A stretch of DNA of 64,000 nt from CALNYZ01 sp942490945. GTDB taxonomy: Bacteria; Pseudomonadota; Gammaproteobacteria; UBA6429; Thiohalophilaceae. The translations under genes and the position numbers were made by a program. Below are positions 55,841 through 63,402 of this stretch, piece by piece (the first letter of the stretch is position 1; the number at the start of each line of letters is the position of its first letter). Under the pieces are notes generated by a model, which saw nothing but the letters and a program-made list of their open reading frames with translations, ran no database searches and was not told where the DNA came from. The stretch covers positions 1,860,001-1,924,000 of the forward strand of contig CALNYZ010000018.1 in assembly GCA_942490945.1 (NCBI GenBank), given 5' to 3'.

Positions 55841-55862
55841 AAATGTTTACTCATAATGACTT

Positions 55863-55903
55863 GTTATAACATGTTATTATATGCTGTATCTGTCTGGGAT
55901 CAA
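55863..55903 (-). promoter_or_regulatory. gntR promoter with overlapping palindromic operator
   Basis: The operator is GTTATAACATGTTATTAT (55863-55880), differing by two bases from the perfect palindrome at 62941. On the minus strand TTGATC (55903-55898), a 16-nt spacer and TATAAT (55881-55876) form a good sigma70 promoter, and the operator overlaps the -10. A looser copy, TATAAC-N5-GTTATA, is at 55954-55970. Confidence 0.7.
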
Positions 55904-55983
55904 TCATTATTTCTATACACTCACAATATTAATTTTGAACATTAATTTTGCTTTATAACTTATTGTTATATATGCTTTTAATG

Positions 55984-56619
55984 TCATTTTTCAGCCCGCA
56001 ATTGAACCGGGTTTAAGGTGGATAGATAGTGCGCCAGGGCATTAATTTCAGTGTCGGTTAACTTTTCTGCCACATCACGCATAAAAGCAGCTTCATCATT
56101 TTTTCGTTTCCTGGCTTTAAACGCCTGCATTTGTGTTTTTAAATAAGACGGGTGCTGCGTTGCCAGCCGGGGGATAACTCCTGTCCCGCTCGCATCCGCC
56201 AGGTGACAATCCTGACATGCCGTTAAACCACGTTTTGCATCCCCTACTGTGAACAATTTTTTCGCCAAGGAGGCAGTGCTAGCAGTATCAGTTGGTTTTG
56301 ACGTCTTACCCGACACTACCGCTTGCTGGCTAAAATAATCTGCAACTATTTTGATATCATCATCCGAGAGCAATTCTGCGGTAGCCTGCATGGCCCCGGT
56401 TCTTTTGCCTGATTTAAAGTCGTTCAATTGTTTGATCAAATACATTTTTTGTTGACCTGCCAGTCGCGGAAAGTCAGGCATGGCTGAGTTACCATCATAC
56501 TCATGACAATAGCCGCATTGCTCAAACGGCTGTTGGCCATGTGTATCTATGGTGTCGGCACCGGCTTTTGTCATAAACAACATACAATACGCCAGATATA
56601 ATATTCGCTGTTTACACAT
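55984..56619 (-). CDS. Periplasmic diheme cytochrome c (c4/c553 type)
   Basis: A 211-residue exported protein with two c-type heme motifs, CGYCH and CQDCH, each followed by a cytochrome-c domain with later Met ligands (candidates in GAMQAT and AAFMRDV). The signal peptide ends near TKAGA-D. The repeated organisation (ADYFSQ and AHYLSTL in the closing helices) is that of cytochrome c4 or a c553 dimer. It lies 66 nt after the SCO gene, the last gene of the importer operon. A role in carrying electrons to a terminal oxidase or receiving them from a periplasmic reaction is possible. Confidence 0.9.
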   Translation of the reverse strand: MCKQRILYLAYCMLFMTKAGADTIDTHGQQPFEQCGYCHEYDGNSAMPDFPRLAGQQKMYLIKQLNDFKSGKRTGAMQATAELLSDDDIKIVADYFSQQAVVSGKTSKPTDTASTASLAKKLFTVGDAKRGLTACQDCHLADASGTGVIPRLATQHPSYLKTQMQAFKARKRKNDEAAFMRDVAEKLTDTEINALAHYLSTLNPVQLRAEK

Positions 56620-56685
56620 AAATAATTTTCTTTACCACGTTTATCATTACACTGTTGTAAAACCTTTTGCATACAAATAATCCAT

Positions 56686-57348
56686 TCATCCCAGTGTTTG
56701 TCGCATCGATATAAATACGGCAAGTTGTTTTGCAATTTTATCGGTATCCATAGGTGGTCTGAATTTGGCAACCAATTGTGCTGATGAGTTAATTAAAAAC
56801 ACATCTGCGCTATGCGCAACATTGTAGTTACCATCTGTACGCTTTTTCTCAAAGCGATGATATGCGCCGACCTGACGCTCAAGATCGGCTATTGCCTTGT
56901 TCGATCCGGTTGCCGCGACAAACTCGGGGTCAAAATATTTTATATAACCTGCAAGATGCTCAAGTGAATCCCTGTCCGGATCAACGCTGACAAAAAAGAA
57001 CTGGGTGTTGCCATTATTCATCTTTTCTTTTTCCAGTGTTTTCTTCAGCACGCGTAATTGCATAAGAGTTGCCGGACATACATCCGGACAATGGGTGAAT
57101 CCGAAGAAGACGAACGTCCATTTGTTTTTTAAGCGCGCCAAATCAACAGGGGTATTGTTATGATCGACAAGATCGACGTGCGTTATATCTTTTGATGGAA
57201 CAACTGCAACCGGGCGCAACAATTCAGGTAACTTGCTTTCTTTTTGAGGATTAATACTAAACCCAATAAGTATTGTCACTATCAGTACTGCTATTGAAAG
57301 CAGTAACGTTGGCTTGGTCGATTTCTGATTGCCCGCAACGCTCATCAT
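56686..57348 (-). CDS. SCO1/SenC-type copper/thioredoxin-like protein
   Basis: A 220-residue membrane-anchored thioredoxin-fold protein. One N-terminal helix (LLLSIAVLIVTILIGFSI) is followed by the Sco domain with the CxxxC copper motif in FGFTHCPDVCPATLM and a downstream His in NVAHSADVFLI, both needed for copper binding. Sco proteins usually insert Cu into cytochrome oxidase, or act in redox stress. The start overlaps the end of the ABC ATPase gene by 4 nt (ATGA), so it is firmly within the importer operon, an unusual place that suggests a copper or thiol function linked to the imported compound. Confidence 0.92.
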   Translation of the reverse strand: MMSVAGNQKSTKPTLLLSIAVLIVTILIGFSINPQKESKLPELLRPVAVVPSKDITHVDLVDHNNTPVDLARLKNKWTFVFFGFTHCPDVCPATLMQLRVLKKTLEKEKMNNGNTQFFFVSVDPDRDSLEHLAGYIKYFDPEFVAATGSNKAIADLERQVGAYHRFEKKRTDGNYNVAHSADVFLINSSAQLVAKFRPPMDTDKIAKQLAVFISMRQTLG

Positions 57349-58229
57349 TTTTTGCCTTGCAATTCAAATGCACGAATTGATTCTGCTCGAATAAGGTCCA
57401 TGCAACGTTTCTTGGTTTTAACGTATTCTTCACAACTCACCATATCGGCCGTACGCGGTCTTGGAAGCTCGACCTTGATATCAGCAATCAGGCGCCCTGG
57501 GCTTGCGCTCATTACGACAACGCGATCCGCAAGAAAGACTGCCTCATCGATATCATGCGTTACAAAAACAACCGTTATGCCAAACTCACCCCAAATCTGC
57601 AGCAGATTTTCCTGCATCATGGCGCGTGTTTGCGCATCAAGCGCTCCGAATGGTTCATCCATTAACAGCACTTTCGGATAATTTGCCAGTGCGCGCGCAA
57701 TGCCCACACGTTGCTTCATACCACCAGAAAGCATACCCGGATAATTATTTTCATAGGAACTGAGCCCTACCATCTCAATAAACGTGCGCGCAATACTCCT
57801 TGCTTGATCCTTGCCTTTGTTTGCCATCAGCGGACCGAAGGCCACATTGTCACAAACCGTTTTCCATGGAAATAGTGAGTGCTGTTGAAAAACCATCCCA
57901 CGATCGAGGCCCGGTTTCTTTATCTTTATATCATCGACTGTTACTGTGCCCGATGTCGGTTTAACAAAGCCAGCTACCGTATTCATCAGCGTGGATTTAC
58001 CGCAGCCAGATGGTCCAAGCAGACAAACGAACTCACCCGGCTGTATATCAAGAGATGCCTTGTCGACAGCAACCACGCCACGTCCAAAATCGACTGTCAC
58101 ATCATCAATAACAATATGGCCATGTTCTTGCGGATGGTGTTGCTTGTGTGCAGGGCCTAACGGTGGCAGCTCTACTTCAGTTGCTTTTACAGTGCTTTGT
58201 TGTTCAATCGTGCTCATCATTTCGCTCAT
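57345..58229 (-). CDS. ABC importer ATPase (nitrate/sulfonate/taurine type)
   Basis: Cytoplasmic ATPase of the SsuB/TauB/NrtD group, 294 residues. Walker A is GPSGCGKST, the Q-loop is VFQQHSLFPWKTV, the signature LSGGMKQRVGIARAL and Walker B VLLMDEPFGALD; all are intact. A His-rich N-terminal extension (AHKQHHPQEHGH) precedes the ABC domain and could bind metal. It lies 19 nt after the unknown membrane-protein gene. The class is certain; the substrate (sulfonate, nitrate, cyanate, thiocyanate and others) cannot be decided from this protein. Confidence 0.93.
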   Translation of the reverse strand: MSEMMSTIEQQSTVKATEVELPPLGPAHKQHHPQEHGHIVIDDVTVDFGRGVVAVDKASLDIQPGEFVCLLGPSGCGKSTLMNTVAGFVKPTSGTVTVDDIKIKKPGLDRGMVFQQHSLFPWKTVCDNVAFGPLMANKGKDQARSIARTFIEMVGLSSYENNYPGMLSGGMKQRVGIARALANYPKVLLMDEPFGALDAQTRAMMQENLLQIWGEFGITVVFVTHDIDEAVFLADRVVVMSASPGRLIADIKVELPRPRTADMVSCEEYVKTKKRCMDLIRAESIRAFELQGKK

Positions 58230-58248
58230 CTCATATCTTCTTTAATAT

Positions 58249-58914
58249 TTAACCTGATACCTTTTCATTACGGATAGATTCGTGAAGTTTTCTAAGCTGA
58301 ATCACGATAATCCAGACCATTAGCAGCAATCCTGCAACTGACATGAAATTACCCAGCGGTTCCAGCCAGAGCGCCAGTGATGCACTCATGCCAAGCATTG
58401 CCAGTGCGACCACCCAGGATGGCGTCGCACAACATACCACCCATGTTAAGGTGGCACTTGTCAGGCTGATAAATACTGAACCCACTCCCGCTGCGGCATA
58501 TAATTTCTTGTCTGTTTTCAATTTGCATGATGCTGTACGCGCATAGCGTGATAACACCAGAAATACACCCAGCAGAAATCCCATGATTAAAACAAGCAGC
58601 ATTTTTGGCGGGATCAACATGAAACTCCATGTCGCGACACCATAATATTTTGGATTTTTATAACCGGTTTCAAACCATGGTTCATCAATCAGGATGGGTA
58701 TGGCATCCTGTAGAGAAGGTGTACCTGAGAAAATCAGACCATATGTACCAAACACATCATGGAAGACGACATAGTTCGGTATTTCACCAAAACGCAGCAT
58801 GGTAACCAGTAGCAATCCAATATAGTAAAAAACAAGGAAGCCAAGACTGGTTAACAACAATTTTCCCCAGTGTTGTCGGATTGCAGTCTTCAGTAAATTC
58901 CAATAGCTTTTCAT
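58249..58914 (-). CDS. Unknown multi-pass membrane protein in the ABC operon
   Basis: A 221-residue protein with about five or six hydrophobic segments (residues ~19-40, 98-122 and several between 136 and 208). There is no EAA loop, so it is not a standard ABC permease. A vicinal cysteine pair lies in TWVVCCATPSWVVALAM inside the membrane. Its gene overlaps the permease gene by 1 nt and precedes the ATPase gene by 19 nt, so it should be part of the transport system or act on its substrate. I recognise no family. Candidates are an accessory permease subunit or a thiol/metal-handling membrane protein. Confidence 0.7.
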   Translation of the reverse strand: MKSYWNLLKTAIRQHWGKLLLTSLGFLVFYYIGLLLVTMLRFGEIPNYVVFHDVFGTYGLIFSGTPSLQDAIPILIDEPWFETGYKNPKYYGVATWSFMLIPPKMLLVLIMGFLLGVFLVLSRYARTASCKLKTDKKLYAAAGVGSVFISLTSATLTWVVCCATPSWVVALAMLGMSASLALWLEPLGNFMSVAGLLLMVWIIVIQLRKLHESIRNEKVSG

Positions 58915-59861
58915 CAGTCATTATGCTCCTGCCAGCGAAGTGCAGGTATCGACGCCTTCTTCACCAGCCATGTTGATAATGTGCCCAAGCCACCGATTGT
59001 TAACATACCGATAATAATGTTTGGATATTCAACCAACGTATAGGAATTCCATGTGAAATACCCGATTCCATATTGACCACTAATAATTTCACCTGCCAAA
59101 AGCGAGAACCAGGCAACGCCCATTCCGATTGCGAGTCCTGCCATAATGCTGGGTAGTGCCCCGGGTAAAATGACATGCCACATGATCGCCCACTTGTTTG
59201 CACCGAGTGATTCGGCTGCTCTGACGAGTGATTCAGGAGTTTGTTCAACGCCATGCACTGTGTTAAGTACAACAGGAAAAAATGCGCCGAGAAATGTAAT
59301 ATAGATAATGCTGGATTCTTCAGTTGGCATCATCAGGATAGCCAACGGAATCCACGCAACTGCTGGTATGGGTCGCAATATTTCAATGTAGGGGGCCATG
59401 ATGCCACGAAATATGCGCGAGCGACCCATTAGAATACCGATTATCACGCCCAGCAATGATGCCGAGAAAAACGCAATACCAATGCGCGCCAGACTTGCAC
59501 CAATATGCTTGTAAAATTCTTCAGTCACGACAAGTTTAAGGAATTGTTCGCCAACCACTATCGGTGTCGGTATATTTTCAAAACTTAATACAAATTTAAC
59601 CTGATATGCAGACATCAGCTGCCAAACGATTAATGCACCGACGATTGCCAGTGTACCAACCAGATAATTGTCCCATGGAAGTGATTTAATATTTTTAACC
59701 AGACGATCCATGTTAGTGGGAGTCGAAACAGGAAACTTTGTCACGCGACTTTCATCAGACAGTTTCTTGCTGTCACTGATGTTTGTTTCCACGGCCACAG
59801 TTGATTCTTTTGATTTTACATCAGAAACATGTTCAAGCGTGTTCTGTGTATTAATGCTCAT
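58914..59861 (-). CDS. ABC importer permease (SsuC/TauC/NrtB type)
   Basis: Inner-membrane permease, 315 residues, with an unusual charged N-terminal ~70 residues before TM1. The transport domain has six helices and the EAA-type loop ESLVRAAESLGANKWAIMWHVILPGALPSIMAG, which contacts the ATPase. The ILRPIPAVAWIPLAIL segment is typical of nitrate/sulfonate/taurine permeases. It lies 91 nt after the binding-protein gene, with a strong hairpin between them. Probably a homodimer forms the channel, perhaps with the next membrane protein. Confidence 0.92.
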   Translation of the reverse strand: MSINTQNTLEHVSDVKSKESTVAVETNISDSKKLSDESRVTKFPVSTPTNMDRLVKNIKSLPWDNYLVGTLAIVGALIVWQLMSAYQVKFVLSFENIPTPIVVGEQFLKLVVTEEFYKHIGASLARIGIAFFSASLLGVIIGILMGRSRIFRGIMAPYIEILRPIPAVAWIPLAILMMPTEESSIIYITFLGAFFPVVLNTVHGVEQTPESLVRAAESLGANKWAIMWHVILPGALPSIMAGLAIGMGVAWFSLLAGEIISGQYGIGYFTWNSYTLVEYPNIIIGMLTIGGLGTLSTWLVKKASIPALRWQEHND

Positions 59862-59895
59862 GTTTCTTCCACCTTTTTATGATTATGATTTATAA

Positions 59896-59947
59896 AATGG
59901 CCAGCATTCCTGTTCAGCACGTATGCTTTTACTGAATGCTGGCCATT
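59896..59947 (-). terminator. 14-bp intercistronic hairpin after the binding-protein gene
   Basis: AATGGCCAGCATTC (59896-59909) pairs perfectly with GAATGCTGGCCATT (59934-59947); the loop can form a small inner AGCA/TGCT hairpin. On the minus strand it is followed by TTATAAATC. It starts 5 nt after the binding-protein stop and could partly terminate or protect the mRNA 3' end, giving more binding protein than permease. Confidence 0.6.
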
Positions 59948-59952
59948 CCCCT

Positions 59953-61329
59953 TTACTGTGTCATTGCTACTTCTGTGCTTTCAGGAAACACATTCGCTGC
60001 CATGATTTTTCCACCAGTTGATGTTGAAAATTTCTCGGCATCCGCTTTTCGCATAAATGTTTTAACCACACCATCACCACCTTTAACGTATGTGGCGATA
60101 TGTCCGAATATTTTCAGGCCGGTTGTGTTGTCATAAACATAAGATGCACGTAATTTTCCTGACTTTTTAAACTTTGCTGCATCTTTCATCATTGCCGCAA
60201 CTGACTCGTACGTGATGATACCTTTGTCTTTGTGCCATATTTCTGCTGGTGGTAACTTCATGTTTTCCATCTTGGCAATGCGTGTATATGCAAGGTCTTT
60301 TTCATAATCCAGACCAAGTTCCTTGTACGCCTGACGAATATAACCATCATAAATCCACTTGCCGAAGTCCAATGGTGGAATGGCTTTTTCTTTCACCAGC
60401 ACAGTATGATCAAACTTAAGCGCGTCGACCCATTCTTTTTTCAGTGTTGGATCCAGTGTTAATGCTCCACCTTTACTGAAATATAGATACTGAACTTCAC
60501 GCTCAACACCGGTCCACTTTTCAAGTTTGGTCGCAGCCATAACCGGATCTTTACGTACCCATTCGCCGGCTTCAATTACTGCTTTCATGAATGCCACGAC
60601 AACTTCCGGATATTTTTCTGCATAGTCTTTACGTACTACTACACCATGAAGATAAGGCACGCCTGCTTCACTACCATCAAATATTTTTCGACCGGTACCA
60701 CGGAATTCCATGATTTCTGACCAGGGGCAAAAGTCGCCATGCGCATCAATCTTTCCTTGTGCAATGTTTGCTGCACCAACAGGTGGGCTTTGATTTTTAA
60801 TCGTTACCTGATCACGTATACCGAGATCTTGCAATGCTTTTAACGTCATACCCCATGCCGCACTACCCACCGGGACTGATATTGATTTACCCTTTAAATC
60901 TGACAAAGATTGAATGTCGGAATTAACTGGCACCACAATGGCATTACCTGATCCCTTCTGGTTGTAACCTGTACCTGAGATGTACAATGTTTCAAGACTT
61001 TTAGTTTCCTGAAACTTTGCTCCGTTAACAATCAACGGATAATCACCCATCACACCAAAATCAAGCTTGTTCGCTAACATCTGGTTGGTAATAGGCGAGC
61101 CTGACGAATAATCTTTCCAGTCAAATTCGTATTTCGCTCCCTTGTATTTACCGTCTTTAGGTAAATATTTTTGGATGAGTTTTAACTCTTTCAATATAAT
61201 TCCAGCCGAATACGTGTCGGTACATTTACTTTGATGCCCTACTGCGATTCGGATTGTTTCTGCGCTTGCCATGCCTGATATTCCAAGCGATAACAACAAC
61301 GCGACTAAAAGTTTTGGTTTGCGATTCAT
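59953..61329 (-). CDS. ABC importer substrate-binding protein (NrtA/SsuA-like)
   Basis: Periplasmic binding protein, 458 residues from the ATG at 61329 (MNRKPKLL); the longer open frame lacks support. The signal peptide ends GMASA-ETIRIAVGHQS. The fold is that of type-2 nitrate/sulfonate/taurine-binding proteins: NKLDFGVMGDYPLIVNGAKF, LSDLKGKSISVPVGSAAWGM and the HGDFCPWSEIMEF segment. At more than 450 residues it is longer than SsuA or TauA (about 320) and closer to NrtA. A palindromic operator lies 60-80 nt before the start. It is the first gene of the importer operon. The ligand is unknown. Confidence 0.92.
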   Translation of the reverse strand: MNRKPKLLVALLLSLGISGMASAETIRIAVGHQSKCTDTYSAGIILKELKLIQKYLPKDGKYKGAKYEFDWKDYSSGSPITNQMLANKLDFGVMGDYPLIVNGAKFQETKSLETLYISGTGYNQKGSGNAIVVPVNSDIQSLSDLKGKSISVPVGSAAWGMTLKALQDLGIRDQVTIKNQSPPVGAANIAQGKIDAHGDFCPWSEIMEFRGTGRKIFDGSEAGVPYLHGVVVRKDYAEKYPEVVVAFMKAVIEAGEWVRKDPVMAATKLEKWTGVEREVQYLYFSKGGALTLDPTLKKEWVDALKFDHTVLVKEKAIPPLDFGKWIYDGYIRQAYKELGLDYEKDLAYTRIAKMENMKLPPAEIWHKDKGIITYESVAAMMKDAAKFKKSGKLRASYVYDNTTGLKIFGHIATYVKGGDGVVKTFMRKADAEKFSTSTGGKIMAANVFPESTEVAMTQ

Positions 61330-61683
61330 TCTTCTGCCTCTCCACATTTCTCTTGATTGAACGGAATATAACAATGCTATGCGTAAAACTTGTTATAACA
61401 CGGCATAATTAGTTACATATATATCTGCAGAAGGCATGCCAATAGTGATATCAAGCAAATTATTCGACTGTATGTGCTTTATTTTTAAGGATAATCTTTG
61501 TATGTGCGCGACATATTCAAGACCCAGATCATGAGATAAAACGTGAGATATTGGTGCAAGCAAAGAGATTAGTGCACCAGGTTGGAGTCATTATTCTTTA
61601 TTCGAACTCATAAACTAATACAAGTTAAATTGATACTATATTTTAAGTGGAATTATGTAAAAGGCAGGGTACGAACAGTACTG
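61330..61683. promoter_or_regulatory. Intergenic region upstream of the importer operon
   Basis: 354 nt with no convincing ORF. It contains the operator at 61392-61409 (separate entry) and a 7-bp inverted repeat TGGTGCA (61552-61558) / TGCACCA (61573-61579). The rnfH-like gene ends at its right edge without an obvious terminator. Confidence 0.45.
61392..61409 (-). promoter_or_regulatory. Operator-like palindrome before the importer operon
   Basis: GTTATAACACGGCATAAT matches the perfect palindrome at 62941 in 14 of 18 positions, with the left half (TTATAACA) identical. It lies about 63 nt before the binding-protein ATG. It is the weakest of the three copies. Confidence 0.55.
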
Positions 61684-62127
61684 TTATAATTTTGCTGTCA
61701 CCGGGCGATATATTTCTACACGGTCACCATCCGATAATGTTTCAGTGAGCGGCTTTATTACGCCATATATCCCAACCTTGTTGTTGGCGAGTTCAACTTC
61801 AGGACATTTTTCCAATATTCCAGATAATTGTATGCCATCTTCAATAGTCGCACCGGCAGGTATCTGTACCTCACATATCACCTGCTGTTGATTTGTAACG
61901 TATACCACTTCGACAGTATTTTTCTTCGGATCACCCAGTTCTGACATTAATAACTGAAATTGCTCTTCTGACAGGTCCTCATAGTCTTTGCCGGCCGCGT
62001 CGAGTTGTTTTTTTATTTGCATTTCAAGATCGTTGATCTCTTCATCCAGACTGTCAATCTGAATTGATAATTGTTTCCGTTGTTCACGCATATCATGTGA
62101 TTTAGTTATCAATTGCTGCAATTCCAT
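61684..62127 (-). CDS. RnfH-like ubiquitin-fold protein with N-terminal coiled coil
   Basis: A 147-residue protein. Residues ~73-147 are an RnfH (UPF0125) domain: VEVVYVTNQQQVICEVQIPA, ANNKVGIYGVI and SDGDRVEIYRP match E. coli RnfH. Residues 1-65 form a charged heptad-like helix (SLDEEINDLEMQIKKQLD), absent from normal RnfH proteins of about 90-100 residues. The C-terminus (RPVTAKL) lacks a Gly-Gly, so ubiquitin-like conjugation or thiocarboxylate chemistry is unlikely. Its presence at the head of an Rnf-containing locus supports a link to Rnf. The actual function of RnfH is unknown. Confidence 0.85.
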   Translation of the reverse strand: MELQQLITKSHDMREQRKQLSIQIDSLDEEINDLEMQIKKQLDAAGKDYEDLSEEQFQLLMSELGDPKKNTVEVVYVTNQQQVICEVQIPAGATIEDGIQLSGILEKCPEVELANNKVGIYGVIKPLTETLSDGDRVEIYRPVTAKL

Positions 62128-62166
62128 AACGCACCTTTAGAATACTGTAATTGGAAGAATCTTATT

Positions 62167-62904
62167 TCAGGATAATAGCATTACCAGACTGATTAACCCA
62201 AGCAGCCATAAAGTGAATGCACGAAAAAATGAATCAGAGGTTTGACCAAAATATTTTCCGCCCACTCGAATCGCTAAAATAAAAAAAGGCGCAAGAATGA
62301 TAGCACGCATGATAATTTCGAGTGAGATGATATTTTGGTATATATACGTAACAAGTGCTGACACGACGACACTAACCAGAAATATTACAATATTAGCCCG
62401 TGAAATAATGGCTGACTGGTTACCAGATAAAAAGAACAACACAACCGGTAATCCACCAAGGCTGGTTGCACCACTAATAACGCCACTTGTTGCCCCTGTC
62501 ATTAGTGAAACAAGCGGTTTATGTTCACTACTCTTGAAGCGCCAGCCGGTAGCTAGAATGACTACAGCGAGTAATATTATAAGCGCAACATACAACCGCA
62601 TCGACTCGGCGGAACTGTACAACAGCAACAAGGAGCCAAACGGGACAGCCAATGAGGCCGTAATGGCCATCGGCACAACAGTACGCCACTGGCAATGTTT
62701 TGAGGCATCGGGGAATAATTGTAACGCTGGTATCAATTCCAGCAAGGCAACCGTTACAACTGCCACCAGCGGGTTATACAAAACACATAATATTGGCACC
62801 ATTATCATGCCCGCCCCAAAGCCGGAAAAACCGCGAACGAAACCCGCAACCAAAACAGCCAGGATCGCCCAAATAAGTCCATTTTCAACCAGAATTGTTA
62901 ACAT
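62167..62904 (-). CDS. Sulfite exporter TauE/SafE family protein
   Basis: Inner-membrane transporter, 245 residues with about eight helices. The N-terminal signature FVRGFSGFGAGMIMVPILCVLY and the internal repeat SLMTGATSGVISGATSLGGLPVVLFFLSG are diagnostic for TauE/SafE (DUF81). Members export sulfite, sulfoacetate or other organosulfur anions. A promoter with a perfect 18-bp palindrome over the -10 precedes it. The rnfH-like gene follows after 39 nt. In this locus it may export sulfite or another product of the imported compound; this is inference. Confidence 0.9.
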   Translation of the reverse strand: MLTILVENGLIWAILAVLVAGFVRGFSGFGAGMIMVPILCVLYNPLVAVVTVALLELIPALQLFPDASKHCQWRTVVPMAITASLAVPFGSLLLLYSSAESMRLYVALIILLAVVILATGWRFKSSEHKPLVSLMTGATSGVISGATSLGGLPVVLFFLSGNQSAIISRANIVIFLVSVVVSALVTYIYQNIISLEIIMRAIILAPFFILAIRVGGKYFGQTSDSFFRAFTLWLLGLISLVMLLS

Positions 62905-62940
62905 CGTATTACCAGTAAATTAGCGCTAAAAAGTTTACTT

Positions 62941-62968
62941 ATTATAACATGTTATAATGTGTTAACAA
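62941..62968 (-). promoter_or_regulatory. Promoter of the TauE/SafE gene with perfect 18-bp palindrome
   Basis: ATTATAACATGTTATAAT (62941-62958) is a perfect palindrome. On the minus strand TTGTTA (62968-62963), 16 nt and TATAAT (62946-62941) make a good promoter; the -10 is inside the palindrome, so a bound regulator would block transcription. Confidence 0.75.
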
Positions 62969-63078
62969 GTACGTGAACAAAGATTTATTTATGTTAATTA
63001 TCAGTAAGATAGAATTTACATGAGGACCGATACAACTGCGGTGTCCGGTGTATTGCTAGCTATATAAGCATAAGGCGC

Positions 63079-63372
63079 TTAATGTGATGTGATATCCGCT
63101 TTGACGAGTAATTGAGCCCGCTCGTACTGTGCCTGTGTCATGGAATCAATGATGAGTTGACGTAATAACTCAGCGTCAGCATCACCAAGTACCATGGCGC
63201 GAGTCAGCCAATAATATGCCTTACATTCGTCCTGAGGCGTGCCGCGCCCTTCTGCATAAATCAGCCCCAGACCATAACAGGCATCGACATCACCGTCAGA
63301 TGCCAATTTCAAATACTGTGTAACGATCTCAGGATCGTTTCGTAGCAGAATCAAATCAGATAATTTCGCCAT
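63079..63372 (-). CDS. Small Sel1-like repeat protein
   Basis: A 97-residue protein with one clear Sel1/TPR-like repeat, ACYGLGLIYAEGRGTPQDECKAYYWLTRAMVLGDADA, and helices on both sides. No signal peptide. Sel1 repeats mediate protein contacts; a single repeat is short for the family, so the protein may act through a partner. It lies 30 nt after the msrA gene on the same strand and is probably cotranscribed with it. Function unknown. Confidence 0.8.
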   Translation of the reverse strand: MAKLSDLILLRNDPEIVTQYLKLASDGDVDACYGLGLIYAEGRGTPQDECKAYYWLTRAMVLGDADAELLRQLIIDSMTQAQYERAQLLVKADITSH

Positions 63373-63402
63373 GTAAACAACCTGTCGAATAGCACCATAT
63401 AA

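Noticed and set aside
58249..58914. Second ABC permease of the importer
   Set aside because: There is no EAA-type coupling loop and the hydrophobic pattern does not match the binding-protein-dependent permease fold.
61552..61579. 7-bp inverted repeat as a terminator of the rnfH-like gene
   Set aside because: No T-run follows on the minus strand and the repeat is about 100 nt past the stop.
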